Under the pieces are notes generated by a model. That model saw nothing but the letters and a program-made list of their open reading frames with translations, did no database searches and had not been told where the DNA came from. The translations under genes were made by a program, and so were the position numbers. Positions 18,686 through 27,711 of a stretch of DNA of 55,468 nt are shown here, in pieces. Source of the DNA: Legionella septentrionalis (GTDB lineage Bacteria > Pseudomonadota > Gammaproteobacteria > Legionellales > Legionellaceae). The stretch is taken from the NCBI RefSeq assembly GCF_003989745.1, contig NZ_RZGS01000015.1, positions 1 to 55,468 on the forward strand. Direction: 5' to 3'. Each line of letters opens with the position of its first letter. The stretch's first letter is position 1.

Positions 18686-19588
18686 ATGATCAAGACATTA
18701 CAGGATGCGTTAAATAAAATTTTATTGGGTAAAGATGAGGTCATTAAGCTAGCCATAACCTGTTTACTGGCTAACGGGCATCTACTCCTTGAAGACATCC
18801 CGGGGATGGGTAAAACCACCTTAAGCCATGCGCTGGCGCATTTTACTGGAATGAAATATAGAAGGATTCAATTCACCAGCGATCTTTTGCCCAGTGATGT
18901 GTTAGGGATTTCTGTATTGGATATAACTAAACAAAAATTTCATTTTCATCCTGGCCCAATTTTTTCTCAACTTATATTAGCGGATGAGATTAATCGTGCG
19001 ACGCCAAAAACACAAAGTGCCTTGCTGGAAGCCATGGAAGAAAGACAAGTGACCAATGACACCGGCACGCATGCTCTCCCTATTCCTTTTTTTGTCATTG
19101 CCACGCAAAATCCAGCACACCAAACGGGTACTTATCCCTTACCTGAATCGCAATTGGATCGGTTCTTAATGCGGCTTTCTATAGGATATCCATCGCCCGA
19201 TGCGGAGCGACGGTTGCTTATGGACGAAGAAAAACGCCGCTTGTTGGAGCAATATGAGCCCGTAGCCGATACAACACAATTACTGGAATGGCAAAATAAA
19301 AGTCAGCAAGTCATCGTTTCCGCACCCATACTCGATTATATTCAGGCTTTTCTGCAAGCCAGCCGCATTCATGACTGGTTTAATCACGGTTTAAGCCCGC
19401 GAGCCGGACGCTCGTTGGTTAAAGCTGCACAAGCGTATGCATTCGTAAATGAACGCGACTTTGTGCGGCCAGACGATGTACAAACCATTTTGCCGGCGGT
19501 CGTCAATCATCGCTTGGTAGTCAGGAAAACAGTTGATAAGCTTTCGCCTGCAGATAGGTTATTAAATCAGGTCGAGGTGCCTGTTTAA
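18686..19588 (+). CDS. MoxR-family AAA+ ATPase
   Basis: MoxR ATPases act as chaperone-like partners for assembly of protein or metal complexes, usually encoded beside DUF58 proteins. The 300-residue protein has Walker A D-I-P-G-M-G-K-T-T and Walker B L-I-L-A-D-E-I-N-R-A-T-P-K-T-Q-S. A sensor I region A-T-Q-N-P follows, then a sensor II/C-terminal lid with S-P-R-A-G-R-S-L. Its stop overlaps the next start by one base, and it is the first gene of a three-gene moxR-DUF58-tgpA operon. Confidence 0.93.
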   Translation: MIKTLQDALNKILLGKDEVIKLAITCLLANGHLLLEDIPGMGKTTLSHALAHFTGMKYRRIQFTSDLLPSDVLGISVLDITKQKFHFHPGPIFSQLILADEINRATPKTQSALLEAMEERQVTNDTGTHALPIPFFVIATQNPAHQTGTYPLPESQLDRFLMRLSIGYPSPDAERRLLMDEEKRRLLEQYEPVADTTQLLEWQNKSQQVIVSAPILDYIQAFLQASRIHDWFNHGLSPRAGRSLVKAAQAYAFVNERDFVRPDDVQTILPAVVNHRLVVRKTVDKLSPADRLLNQVEVPV

Positions 19589-20529
19589 TGAAATATCCAA
19601 CGCTGCGCCGCCTTTTCTTGCGATGGGCAAAAAAACGCATCTCGGCCAAAAATCCTCAACAATTGACAACCAGGACGCTTTACATACTACCTTCTGCTTT
19701 TGGCTGCGGTTATGGTTTGGTTGTATTAACAATTGCCATCGGTGCAATTAATTACCAATTAAACTTGGCTTTTCTGCTGGCTTTCTTGCTCATCGTCCTA
19801 GGCATCTTAGGGATGTGGGCAAGCCATCAGAATCTGAAAGGTTTATTAGTCCAGTGCTTGCCTATAAACGATACAGAACAAGGACAACCAGCAACGATCA
19901 ATCTGCTCGTAAAAGGGGAAAATGCGGTGCATTTTAGCTTAATTTTGCAATTTCCACGGGAAGAAAGCCATTATATTGAGAACATTCCCAAAGAAGGCTT
20001 GCAAATAACTTTGCCTTTATCCACTGCAAAGCGGGGTGTTTTTTTCTTACCGCAAATAAAAATCTACAGCTATGCGCCGTTGGGGATCTTTCGCGTCTGG
20101 GGATATCTAAATTTTCAAATGGAATATTATGTTTACCCAAAGCCTATCTCTCCAGGATATTGGCCGGAAAAAAATCTCGATTTCCCGCACGGCTCGGCAG
20201 AACAGCTGGGCGATGAAGATTTATTTGAATTAAAACCAGCAGCCAATCCTTGGATGCAAGCAGGCCGCATTGCCTGGAAAATTTCAGCGCGAAGCCAGGG
20301 TTGGTATCTTAAAACCATGACAAGCACTGTTGGGGAAAACTGGATGTTTCGCATGCAGGAAGCATCCTCAACAAACGTAGAAAAAAGTTTGCAACAATTG
20401 AGTTACTGGCTGCAGACAGCTGAGGAACAGGGGCAATCTTACGGGCTGGAAATAAAAGATACCTGCACTGAAATAAGCCAGGGAGCCCACCATCTTCAGT
20501 ATTGTTTACGACTATTGGCAGCTTATTGA
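19588..20529 (+). CDS. DUF58 domain-containing protein
   Basis: The 313-residue protein has two N-terminal transmembrane helices (about 31-75), a beta-rich middle and a C-terminal DUF58 block (about 205-245, with W-K-I-S-A-R-S-Q-G). DUF58 proteins are the standard partners of MoxR ATPases. The usual G-D-x-x-R-x-I-x-W pattern is degenerate here (W-M-Q-A-G-R-I-A-W-K). It overlaps moxR by one base and tgpA by one base, so the three genes are translationally linked. Confidence 0.88.
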   Translation: MKYPTLRRLFLRWAKKRISAKNPQQLTTRTLYILPSAFGCGYGLVVLTIAIGAINYQLNLAFLLAFLLIVLGILGMWASHQNLKGLLVQCLPINDTEQGQPATINLLVKGENAVHFSLILQFPREESHYIENIPKEGLQITLPLSTAKRGVFFLPQIKIYSYAPLGIFRVWGYLNFQMEYYVYPKPISPGYWPEKNLDFPHGSAEQLGDEDLFELKPAANPWMQAGRIAWKISARSQGWYLKTMTSTVGENWMFRMQEASSTNVEKSLQQLSYWLQTAEEQGQSYGLEIKDTCTEISQGAHHLQYCLRLLAAY

Positions 20530-22514
20530 TGCATACAAAGTTTAATGAACAAGTCCCATTGCCTATTTTGCGCCACACGCTTTGGGTTATGGGGCTTTGT
20601 TTTTTAGCAAATGTAACGGTTGCCCCATGGTGGATCATCATGCTTGCCATTACAGCCATCAGTTATCGCTTGTTAACCGGTTATTTTAGCTATCCGCTGC
20701 TGCCGCAATGGGCTTTGGCCCTCCTCGTGTTAATTTTCCTTGCCGTGTTGCGGATTTATTATCAAAGTTTTTTATCTGCTGATTTTTTCATTGGCGCCCT
20801 GCTTACTTTTTTTTGGTTAAAAATCGTTGAACTGCACCGCATACGCGATGTACGCATTCTTATTTTATGCAGTTTTTATGTTATTTTGGTGGCATTGATA
20901 TTGCACCAAACCTTATGGATTTTGTTATATCTGCTCGCTGCCATGCTTGCCAACCTCTCGCTGTTGTTGCGATTATACCTCCCTCAGCTAACTCTTAAAG
21001 CTTTATTCATTCGCAGCGCAAAATTATTACTCATCGCTATTCCAATAAGTGTTTTGTTATTTTTTCTCTTCCCGCGCACTTCTTCGCCTCTTTGGCGCGT
21101 CAATCTCCCTGCTCAGGGTAAAGTAGCTTTTCGGGAAAGCATTAGCCCAGGCGCTTTGTCGTCATTGTTTCCTGATGACAGCACCGTCATGCGCATTACA
21201 TTTAAGCGTGTGCAATCGATTAAGGATTTTTACTGGCACGGACTGATTTTAAATCATTTTGATGGTGTTAACTGGACATCCAAACCACAACCATACAATT
21301 ATCTGTCTCCTTTAACCTTATTGCCTACTAAACAGGATGCAGATTATGAAGTTTTATTGGAAGCGCATAACAAAAATTGGCTATTTTATTTGAATAGACC
21401 CAAAGCGGGATGGCCCAATTTGCAATTTTCCGAAGCTGTTGGCTTAATGCGTTTGGATCATAGCAAAATTACGCAACGGTTTGCTTATGCATTAACCACA
21501 CAAAAACCGGCATATAAACCATTAAGCTCGGGGGAGATCCGGCAAAATCTGCAATACCCATCCCATGTGAATCCAAAGCTTAAAACGTGGGCCTTGCAAC
21601 TTAAACACCAAGTTCATGGCCATACTAAGGCCATGGTGGATCAAATCCTTCTCCACATCCATCAACAACCATTTTGGTACACTTTACATCCGAAACCCAT
21701 TGGAGACAGCGCTCAGCAATTGGACTATTTTTGGTTTTCCACCCGCGAAGGTTATTGCGAGCATTATGCCAGCGCGGTCGCTTTCATTTTAAGAGCAGCC
21801 GGCATCCCGGCCCGCATTGTGGTTGGCTATTATGGAGGCGAATGGAATCCCTATGGCCATTATTTAAATGTAAGGCAAAAAGATGCTCATGCCTGGTTGG
21901 AATATTGGCTAGAGGGAGAGGGTTGGAAACGGGTCGACCCTTCTGCCTTTATTGCCAAGCAACGCATAGAAACTGATCTGTTAGGACAAAATAGTCAGGA
22001 GCTTGGGTTTTATATTCAAAACAAGCAATATTCGTTAAATCTTCCGCATTGGCAACAATTAAGGCTGACTCTTGAATCAATGCGTTTTTTTTGGGAACGA
22101 TGGTTAATTTTCTATAATCAGGACCGACAACAGAGTTTGCTGCAATTACTTGGGCTAGGTGCCTGGGACTTTGAGAAATTATTACAACTTTGGCTGCTTG
22201 GCTTTTTATTTTTCTTGGCAGGAAGTTGGTGTTGGTATATTTGGTGGCACCCAAAGGATCCTATGCTGCGCGAGTACCATCGTTTGCAGCGCGAATTTAA
22301 ACGCTTAAAAATCCCAGTCACTCCGTATCAATCCTTAACAAAACAATGGAATGAACTGGGTAAAAAATTTCCCGAACTTACTTCCCTGTTGCAAGATTAT
22401 CTCGCCCGTTATGAAGCCTTAAGACTACGCCACGCAAACAGCGATGATCCAAAGAACCGCAAAGCTGTGCGACTATTATTGCGTGCACTTAGAAAGCAAG
22501 TGCAGAAATTATAA
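20529..22514 (+). CDS. tgpA: Transglutaminase-like membrane protein TgpA (DUF3488)
   Basis: This 661-residue inner-membrane protein has an N-terminal bundle of hydrophobic helices (about 10-180, DUF3488). A periplasmic transglutaminase-like domain (about 325-480) follows, then one further transmembrane helix near 560 and a cytoplasmic tail. The Cys-His-Asp triad is visible in G-Y-C-E-H-Y-A-S, D-A-H-A-W and R-V-D-P-S-A. TgpA of Pseudomonas is essential and linked to the periplasm or cell wall. The ATG at 20529 overlaps the DUF58 stop; the frame is open nine codons earlier. Confidence 0.92.
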   Translation: MHTKFNEQVPLPILRHTLWVMGLCFLANVTVAPWWIIMLAITAISYRLLTGYFSYPLLPQWALALLVLIFLAVLRIYYQSFLSADFFIGALLTFFWLKIVELHRIRDVRILILCSFYVILVALILHQTLWILLYLLAAMLANLSLLLRLYLPQLTLKALFIRSAKLLLIAIPISVLLFFLFPRTSSPLWRVNLPAQGKVAFRESISPGALSSLFPDDSTVMRITFKRVQSIKDFYWHGLILNHFDGVNWTSKPQPYNYLSPLTLLPTKQDADYEVLLEAHNKNWLFYLNRPKAGWPNLQFSEAVGLMRLDHSKITQRFAYALTTQKPAYKPLSSGEIRQNLQYPSHVNPKLKTWALQLKHQVHGHTKAMVDQILLHIHQQPFWYTLHPKPIGDSAQQLDYFWFSTREGYCEHYASAVAFILRAAGIPARIVVGYYGGEWNPYGHYLNVRQKDAHAWLEYWLEGEGWKRVDPSAFIAKQRIETDLLGQNSQELGFYIQNKQYSLNLPHWQQLRLTLESMRFFWERWLIFYNQDRQQSLLQLLGLGAWDFEKLLQLWLLGFLFFLAGSWCWYIWWHPKDPMLREYHRLQREFKRLKIPVTPYQSLTKQWNELGKKFPELTSLLQDYLARYEALRLRHANSDDPKNRKAVRLLLRALRKQVQKL

Positions 22515-22520
22515 TCCTGG

Positions 22521-22796
22521 TTAGCGGTTATATTCACGCGCCAAAACCACTTGCAATCCAGCCGGCGTTAACGACAGGAAATTATAATGAGGATCTGCTG
22601 TTGTTCTTTCCAGCCACTCATTGGCAATACAAATGTCTGCAAGTTTCTCAAGCTTTTCCAAAGTCATATCAACATCGATATTATCTTGCAGATAAGGGAT
22701 CAACTCTTCGGTTAAGCTTAGGAAAATTTGATTATGGGGTTTTCCTTGTAACCTCATTTCCTGATAGAACAATTCTAATAAATCAATTTCATTCAT
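22521..22796 (-). CDS. Hypothetical protein, small helical
   Basis: No family is recognised. The 91-residue protein is mostly helical and acidic in its middle, and ends in a segment (F-L-S-L-T-P-A-G-L-Q-V-V-L) that looks like a winged-helix terminus. It is convergent with tgpA, only six bases separating the stops. It has no signal peptide and no obvious catalytic motif. Confidence 0.65.
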   Translation of the reverse strand: MNEIDLLELFYQEMRLQGKPHNQIFLSLTEELIPYLQDNIDVDMTLEKLEKLADICIANEWLERTTADPHYNFLSLTPAGLQVVLAREYNR

Positions 22797-22870
22797 AATC
22801 CGTCCCTGGTATTAGTGGCTTGTCTATTGTAACCAAAAGCCCCCTCCCTAATGCAAGTACGAATCAGCCT

Positions 22871-24145
22871 CTATTCAATAGTGGTATTCCGTCTAAAACG
22901 AACAGAGGCATGAGTTGCACGTGCTACAGCCTCATCCAGGGCTGCTTTGGGACTTTTAAGACCTGCAAAAATCCCCTCTAAAGCTTCATCATTAATTCGC
23001 CTTATTTGCATTTGAATTCGTAATGGAGGACGCGGCACTGCAGTGAATTCCATTTGTGCCAATGCAAGAGAGGGATGCTGACTGCCTTGCGCCAGGGATT
23101 TATAAACACCGTTTACTCCTAAGGGTAAATAACCGGTGTTATTGTGCCAGGTTTGCTGAACGTCTGGTTTTGCCAAAAACACAAAAAAAGCAGCCACGCC
23201 TTGATAAACGGCAGATGAATGCCCCGCAACAGCCCAAAGCGCCGCACCGCCTGTGACATTGTTAAATCGAACGGGACTAATTTTTTGATCAAGCGGTAAT
23301 GGGGCTATGCCCATAGGAAAAGAAACCATGCTTTTTAAACTATTATAGCCACCCGATGATTGGCTAAACAACGGGCATCTTCCGCTAGTAAATAATATAG
23401 TTGGATCATCACCGCGGCCGCCGTACTCAAAATAGTGTGCCTGCTGCCACCTTAATAAGCGCTCTAAATGTTCAATCATGGGCTTTTGATTATAAACCGC
23501 CTGGGTATTATCTTCGGTTAACATGGGCAAGCCATGGATGGCTGCAAAGGATTCTATTAATACCCAAGCTGGATGCGCTGAGGTAAATGCACAGGGGTAT
23601 CCCGCTTTCCGCAGGTCGGCTGCGAGAAGTTCCAATTCTTCCCAGGTTTTGGGGAATGATTGATTAGAATACCCGGCTTTAGCCAATGCATCAGCATTGT
23701 AGAAAATTACAGGTACGGATGAATTAAACGGCATGGCTTTAAGATGACCATTTTCGCTGTAGTACGTGCGGATGGCAGGATAAAAGCTTTCCAAGGGTAA
23801 GTTCATTTTTTGCTCAGCCATTAATTCATGCAAAGGCTTAATGATGCCTCTTGGCGATAACATGGTCGGCATACCGACTTCAAAAACCTGCACTAATGCC
23901 GGAGGTTGTTTAGCCCGAAAAGCAGCTGCAAAGCTGGTGAGCGTTTCAAGGTAATCGCCTTTGTATACAGGTTTAACCTGATATTCTTCCTGGCTCTTGT
24001 TAAATCGGCTGACTAGTTGCTGGACTTCATGACCCAGCTGCCCTGCAAATGAATGCCATAGAATAATTTCTACAGGTTTTTCTTTCGCCCAAGTTACAAG
24101 TGCTGAAAAACATAACCAGCTTATAAATAGCAAACGAAAGATCAT
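22871..24145 (-). CDS. ugpB: ABC transporter substrate-binding protein, UgpB-like (glycerol-3-phosphate)
   Basis: This 424-residue periplasmic binding protein of the extracellular solute-binding family 1 has a signal peptide ending near T-W-A-K. It opens with V-E-I-I-L-W-H-S-F-A-G, as in UgpB, and contains M-P-F-N-S-S-V-P-V-I-F-Y-N-A-D and a Gly-Gly-A-A-L-W motif near the ligand site. The expected role is capture of glycerol-3-phosphate or glycerophosphodiesters. It overlaps ugpQ by four bases. No permease (ugpA, ugpE) or ATPase (ugpC) genes are nearby. Confidence 0.88.
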   Translation of the reverse strand: MIFRLLFISWLCFSALVTWAKEKPVEIILWHSFAGQLGHEVQQLVSRFNKSQEEYQVKPVYKGDYLETLTSFAAAFRAKQPPALVQVFEVGMPTMLSPRGIIKPLHELMAEQKMNLPLESFYPAIRTYYSENGHLKAMPFNSSVPVIFYNADALAKAGYSNQSFPKTWEELELLAADLRKAGYPCAFTSAHPAWVLIESFAAIHGLPMLTEDNTQAVYNQKPMIEHLERLLRWQQAHYFEYGGRGDDPTILFTSGRCPLFSQSSGGYNSLKSMVSFPMGIAPLPLDQKISPVRFNNVTGGAALWAVAGHSSAVYQGVAAFFVFLAKPDVQQTWHNNTGYLPLGVNGVYKSLAQGSQHPSLALAQMEFTAVPRPPLRIQMQIRRINDEALEGIFAGLKSPKAALDEAVARATHASVRFRRNTTIE

Positions 24146-24861
24146 GACAACAGATCAGGATAGTCACTGAACACGGCGTCTACTCCCCAGGCAAAAAGTT
24201 TTAAAGCCTGGCGCTTATGGTTTACAGTATAAGCATAAACTTTATAACCCTGTTGCTTAATTTCAGCGACGCGTGCCTTCGTTAAAATGCATTTATTGAG
24301 ATTAACGGACATGCACTGCAATTCTTTCGCATGCTGTAGCCAATTATCCTGCCATTCATGCAAAAGCAAAGCCAAAGGAATTTCCGGGGCGATGCTCCGG
24401 CATAAATACAATGCGTCGCGATCAAAACTTGATAACAAAGGTAATTCCAGATCGGATGGCCAATATTGATTTAAATGCGACAATACGGCAATGGTTACCG
24501 GTTCAAACTGACCGGGATGAGGCTTGATTTCTATATTCGCTTGAATTTTTGCCGCACTGAACCATTGCAATGTTTCTTGCAAGCTTGGAATTTTTTCGTT
24601 ATGAAAGCGCCTGGAAAACCAGGTGCCGGCATCCAGCGAGCGTACCTGTTCGGAACGCATCCTCCCAAACTCGCCACGCCCATTTGTCGTGCGCTCCAGG
24701 TTATCGTCATGAAAAATAAAGGGGTCTCCGTCCTCACTTAGCATGACGTCAAACTCAATGAAACGGCTTCCCAAGGATAATGCCTTGTTAAACGCAGCCA
24801 TCGTATTTTCTGGTGTATAGGCTGAAGCACCGCGATGAGCGATCACACGAGCAATTTCCAA
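24142..24861 (-). CDS. ugpQ: Glycerophosphodiester phosphodiesterase
   Basis: UgpQ hydrolyses glycerophosphodiesters to glycerol-3-phosphate and an alcohol. The 239-residue protein lacks a signal peptide, as the cytoplasmic UgpQ does. The GDPD signature H-R-G-A-S-A-Y-T-P-E-N-T is at the N-terminus, followed by E-F-D-V-M-L-S-E-D-G and F-H-D-D-N-L-E-R-T-T-N-G, which hold the metal ligands and catalytic His pair. It starts at a TTG after a strong AAGGGG site, two bases past the stop of the upstream gene, and overlaps ugpB by four bases. Confidence 0.92.
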   Translation of the reverse strand: MEIARVIAHRGASAYTPENTMAAFNKALSLGSRFIEFDVMLSEDGDPFIFHDDNLERTTNGRGEFGRMRSEQVRSLDAGTWFSRRFHNEKIPSLQETLQWFSAAKIQANIEIKPHPGQFEPVTIAVLSHLNQYWPSDLELPLLSSFDRDALYLCRSIAPEIPLALLLHEWQDNWLQHAKELQCMSVNLNKCILTKARVAEIKQQGYKVYAYTVNHKRQALKLFAWGVDAVFSDYPDLLS

Positions 24862-24863
24862 CT

Positions 24864-25556
24864 TTATTCCCCTTGACGATTAGAAGCAGCCTGGACAACA
24901 GCCGTCATGGTTAATTCATTACTGACCGAGACGTCCAAAGCGGCAGGCAATGCCATGGTATTAATAGCTTCGCGCGCTTGCATGGCTTTAGGTTGCAAAG
25001 GAACTGCATCACCCTCAACGAAGGTCAAGTTATATAGCGTATAATTTTGCCCGGTATATACGCGATTAATGCGTGCCAACTCGGCATAGGTTTGTTGGTA
25101 TAATTGCTCACGCAGCTGCGTTTTAATTTGCTGTACTTCCTCAAGACTCGGTTTAAATTCAATCATACTGATTTCATAACTTGTACCCGGTTTACTAACC
25201 GATTTTGCGTGTTGATATACCTCGGTCAAACTGGTTTGATCCACGCGTGCCTGCGCCTGTACAGTCAATTTTTCAAGGCCTGAATTATCCTGCGAGCGCT
25301 CAAACTGGAGTAAATGCCAATCTCCTTTGGCAATTTGGGAAAGATTACCCATGATTTCTGCCCGGGCCTTAGCCAAGTCTGCATGAGTTAAGGTTGCATT
25401 CACATTTACCGTCAGCAAAGCCGTTTTGGTGTTTACCCATTGTCTTGCCGTGACTTGAAATGTAACCTTATCCAGTAATACATCCGGCGATTCATCTGCT
25501 GCATAACTGGTAGGGGTCAGGGCGAAGAGCGCAAGCAAGCCAGCTATTTTTTTCAT
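24864..25556 (-). CDS. Exported SIMPL-like protein of unknown function
   Basis: From the ATG at 25556, preceded by GGAG, the product has 230 residues. Its signal peptide ends near S-Y-A-A, followed by a soluble periplasmic domain. A C-terminal strand of the form L-D-V-S-V-S-N-E-L-T-M-T-A-V-V resembles SIMPL (DUF541) proteins, but the match is by eye. The frame is open 30 codons further upstream; that part reads like non-coding DNA. It is the first gene of a tight run with ugpQ and ugpB, so an envelope role is likely. Confidence 0.7.
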   Translation of the reverse strand: MKKIAGLLALFALTPTSYAADESPDVLLDKVTFQVTARQWVNTKTALLTVNVNATLTHADLAKARAEIMGNLSQIAKGDWHLLQFERSQDNSGLEKLTVQAQARVDQTSLTEVYQHAKSVSKPGTSYEISMIEFKPSLEEVQQIKTQLREQLYQQTYAELARINRVYTGQNYTLYNLTFVEGDAVPLQPKAMQAREAINTMALPAALDVSVSNELTMTAVVQAASNRQGE

Positions 25557-25649
25557 AATCATTCTCCGGAAACAAAGCTTCCTAGTGTACGACAGGTTTA
25601 TCTTTTGTGTCATCCTTGCTGCAAATAAATTGCATTTTTTATACACAAA

Positions 25650-26414
25650 TTAGTTACATAATATACGTTTGGGACGGTAAAAACACACAGCATTCGTATA
25701 CAAAACTTTTTCAGCCAGTTCATCCCCCAGGGCCTTACGAATCAAATGAATATCCCGCTCAGCAAATGGACGCGCGGCGCGGGTGGATGGTAAGTCTGTG
25801 CCAAACAATAAGGCAGCCGGGTCTATCGCGGCTATTTCGGTCAATACATGCGGAATATGCATCGCTAAGCGTCCAAAACCTGTTGCCTTTATCTTTACTC
25901 CCTGTTTTACCAATTTCAACAAAGCAGGCAATGCTGTATCTGATAATCCTAGATGATCAATACTTAATGCAGGAAATTGTAACAAAGCCGGCATTAAGGC
26001 GTTAAGCTGTGCGGCATTAAGATAAAGTTCAATGTGCCATTGCACGAGCTCATAAATTCTGCGTGCGAATTGTGTCAATTCAGGCATATCTATCTTATGG
26101 CCACGAAATAAATTAACACGCACGGCTCTTACGCCGCTTGCATCCAATTTGATGAGGGCAGCATCGCTCACCGTAAAAGGTAATTGGGTGACGCCCACAA
26201 ATGCAGTACCCAATGCTTGCAGCGCTGCTAAAAGATACGTTTGATCAAACCCCTGGAAAGATGCAGATACCAGGGCCCCGCCTTTTACAGGCAAATTTTT
26301 TGTGCGCAGCATATAATCATTCCGGGTAAATTGTTGTGGCAAGTACCCTTGATTCGCAGTGAGCGGAAATCCATAATCAATAATATGAAAGTGCGCATCG
26401 AAGATGTTAAGCAT
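25650..26414 (-). CDS. Amidohydrolase-family protein (TIM-barrel)
   Basis: The 254-residue protein matches amidohydrolase-2-type metal hydrolases. It has D-A-H-F-H-I at the N-terminus (metal ligands), S-I-D-H-L-G in the middle and L-F-G-T-D-L-P-S near the C-terminus (catalytic Asp). Relatives include lactonases and decarboxylases acting on dicarboxylate-type substrates; the substrate here cannot be read. It is transcribed alone, divergent from the aromatic-catabolism operon. Confidence 0.85.
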   Translation of the reverse strand: MLNIFDAHFHIIDYGFPLTANQGYLPQQFTRNDYMLRTKNLPVKGGALVSASFQGFDQTYLLAALQALGTAFVGVTQLPFTVSDAALIKLDASGVRAVRVNLFRGHKIDMPELTQFARRIYELVQWHIELYLNAAQLNALMPALLQFPALSIDHLGLSDTALPALLKLVKQGVKIKATGFGRLAMHIPHVLTEIAAIDPAALLFGTDLPSTRAARPFAERDIHLIRKALGDELAEKVLYTNAVCFYRPKRILCN

Positions 26415-26564
26415 GTTTCGGCTAAATAAATTTTAAACAAGTTCCTAGAAGTGTAGTCGAGCCTGTTGATGGATTTATATTTTACTTGCCTTAATTTGTC
26501 ATTTACTGAAACATATTGTTTTTAAAAAACCAAAATTACACTTCCGGTTCGCAGGCAATGAGCA

Positions 26565-26593
26565 TTGATTTAGAAATGAAATCCGTCTATAAC
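26565..26593 (+). promoter_or_regulatory. Sigma70-type promoter of the dehydrogenase-hppD-maiA operon
   Basis: TTGATT (26565-26570) and TATAAC (26588-26593) are 17 bases apart, giving a likely start near 26600 and a 25-base leader to the ATG at 26626. The 211-base gap upstream is AT-rich and shows no other clear operator. Confidence 0.6.
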
Positions 26594-26625
26594 ATTACAC
26601 ATTATTGCATTTAGGAGTTTTACCC

Positions 26626-27702
26626 ATGATTTCCGTCGACTCACTCAAGCCCAGTACCCCCACCCTGGATCTAAATGAAGATTTTTTGGAATATGCTTTA
26701 TCACGGGGATTTGGTGAGCTCCACTTTAAAGTTGATCGCGAAACAGGAATGAAGGCGATTGTTGCCATCCACAGTACCAAACTTGGCCCCGCTCTGGGAG
26801 GATGCCGCTTCATTCACTATCCAGACACTACGGCTGCATTATATGATGCAATGCGTTTAGCGCGCGGGATGAGTTATAAAGCGGCGCTCGTTAACCTGCC
26901 ATTGGGCGGAGGCAAGGCGGTTATCATTGAGCCCAGCAAGCCTTACGACAGAACCGCTTATTTGCATCGGTTTGGAGAATTTGTTAATGATTTGGGCGGT
27001 CGTTATATCACGGCGCTGGACAGCGGTACTCAGTTAAGCGATATGGATATTATTGCAGAGCATACCCCACATGTAGCCAGTTTATCCAGCCATAACGGTG
27101 ATCCTTCTCCATATACTGCGAAAGGCATCTTACGTGGAATCCAAGCTGCTGTTTTTTTTAAACTAGGCAGAGAAAATTTAAATGGCTTGCACGTTGCCCT
27201 GCAAGGTTTAGGCCATGTCGGCTATTTGTTAGCGCAGCATCTTCATGAATTGGGTGTAAACCTCACGGTAGCAGATATTAATCCCGAACGCGTTGAGCAA
27301 GCTGTAAAGGAATTTGGCGCTTCTGCAGTTGCCACTGAGAATATCCATAAAATACCTTGCGATGTCTTTTCTCCCTGTGCGCTCGGTGCTGTAATTAATG
27401 ATATAACCATCAATCAATTGCAAACTGGCATTGTCGCGGGTGCCGCCAACAATCAGCTGGCCCATGCTTATCACGGTCAAAAATTGCATGACAAAGGCAT
27501 TCTTTATGCTACCGACTATGTAATCAATGCAGGGGGGCTTATTTTTGCTGCCAGTAAATATCTGCATACCCAAGAGAGTCTGGTGAATCAGCAAATTGAT
27601 GGAATAGGCACGACACTATTGCAAATTTTTGAGCGTTCAGCCAAAGAAAACAGACCGGTAAGCGTAATTACCGATACCCTTGCTCAAGAAAAATTGGCTT
27701 GA
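26626..27702 (+). CDS. Leucine dehydrogenase-family amino acid dehydrogenase
   Basis: This NAD-dependent Glu/Leu/Phe/Val dehydrogenase of 358 residues interconverts branched-chain or aromatic amino acids and 2-oxoacids. The substrate-domain motif L-P-L-G-G-G-K-A-V-I carries the catalytic Lys, T-A-L-D-S-G-T-Q holds the catalytic Asp, and G-L-G-H-V-G is the NAD-binding turn. The ATG at 26626 follows TAGGAG; a TTG seven codons earlier is less likely. It leads a plus-strand run into an O-methyltransferase, hppD, a fumarylacetoacetase-family gene and maiA. It may therefore supply aromatic 2-oxoacids; Leu versus Phe preference cannot be decided. Confidence 0.88.
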   Translation: MISVDSLKPSTPTLDLNEDFLEYALSRGFGELHFKVDRETGMKAIVAIHSTKLGPALGGCRFIHYPDTTAALYDAMRLARGMSYKAALVNLPLGGGKAVIIEPSKPYDRTAYLHRFGEFVNDLGGRYITALDSGTQLSDMDIIAEHTPHVASLSSHNGDPSPYTAKGILRGIQAAVFFKLGRENLNGLHVALQGLGHVGYLLAQHLHELGVNLTVADINPERVEQAVKEFGASAVATENIHKIPCDVFSPCALGAVINDITINQLQTGIVAGAANNQLAHAYHGQKLHDKGILYATDYVINAGGLIFAASKYLHTQESLVNQQIDGIGTTLLQIFERSAKENRPVSVITDTLAQEKLA

Positions 27703-27711
27703 GGAAGATTA

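Noticed and set aside
25655-25685. dif-like sequence (ACATAATATAC)
   Set aside because: Only the XerD-side half and centre resemble dif; the XerC half does not match, and the bases lie at the end of the amidohydrolase coding sequence.
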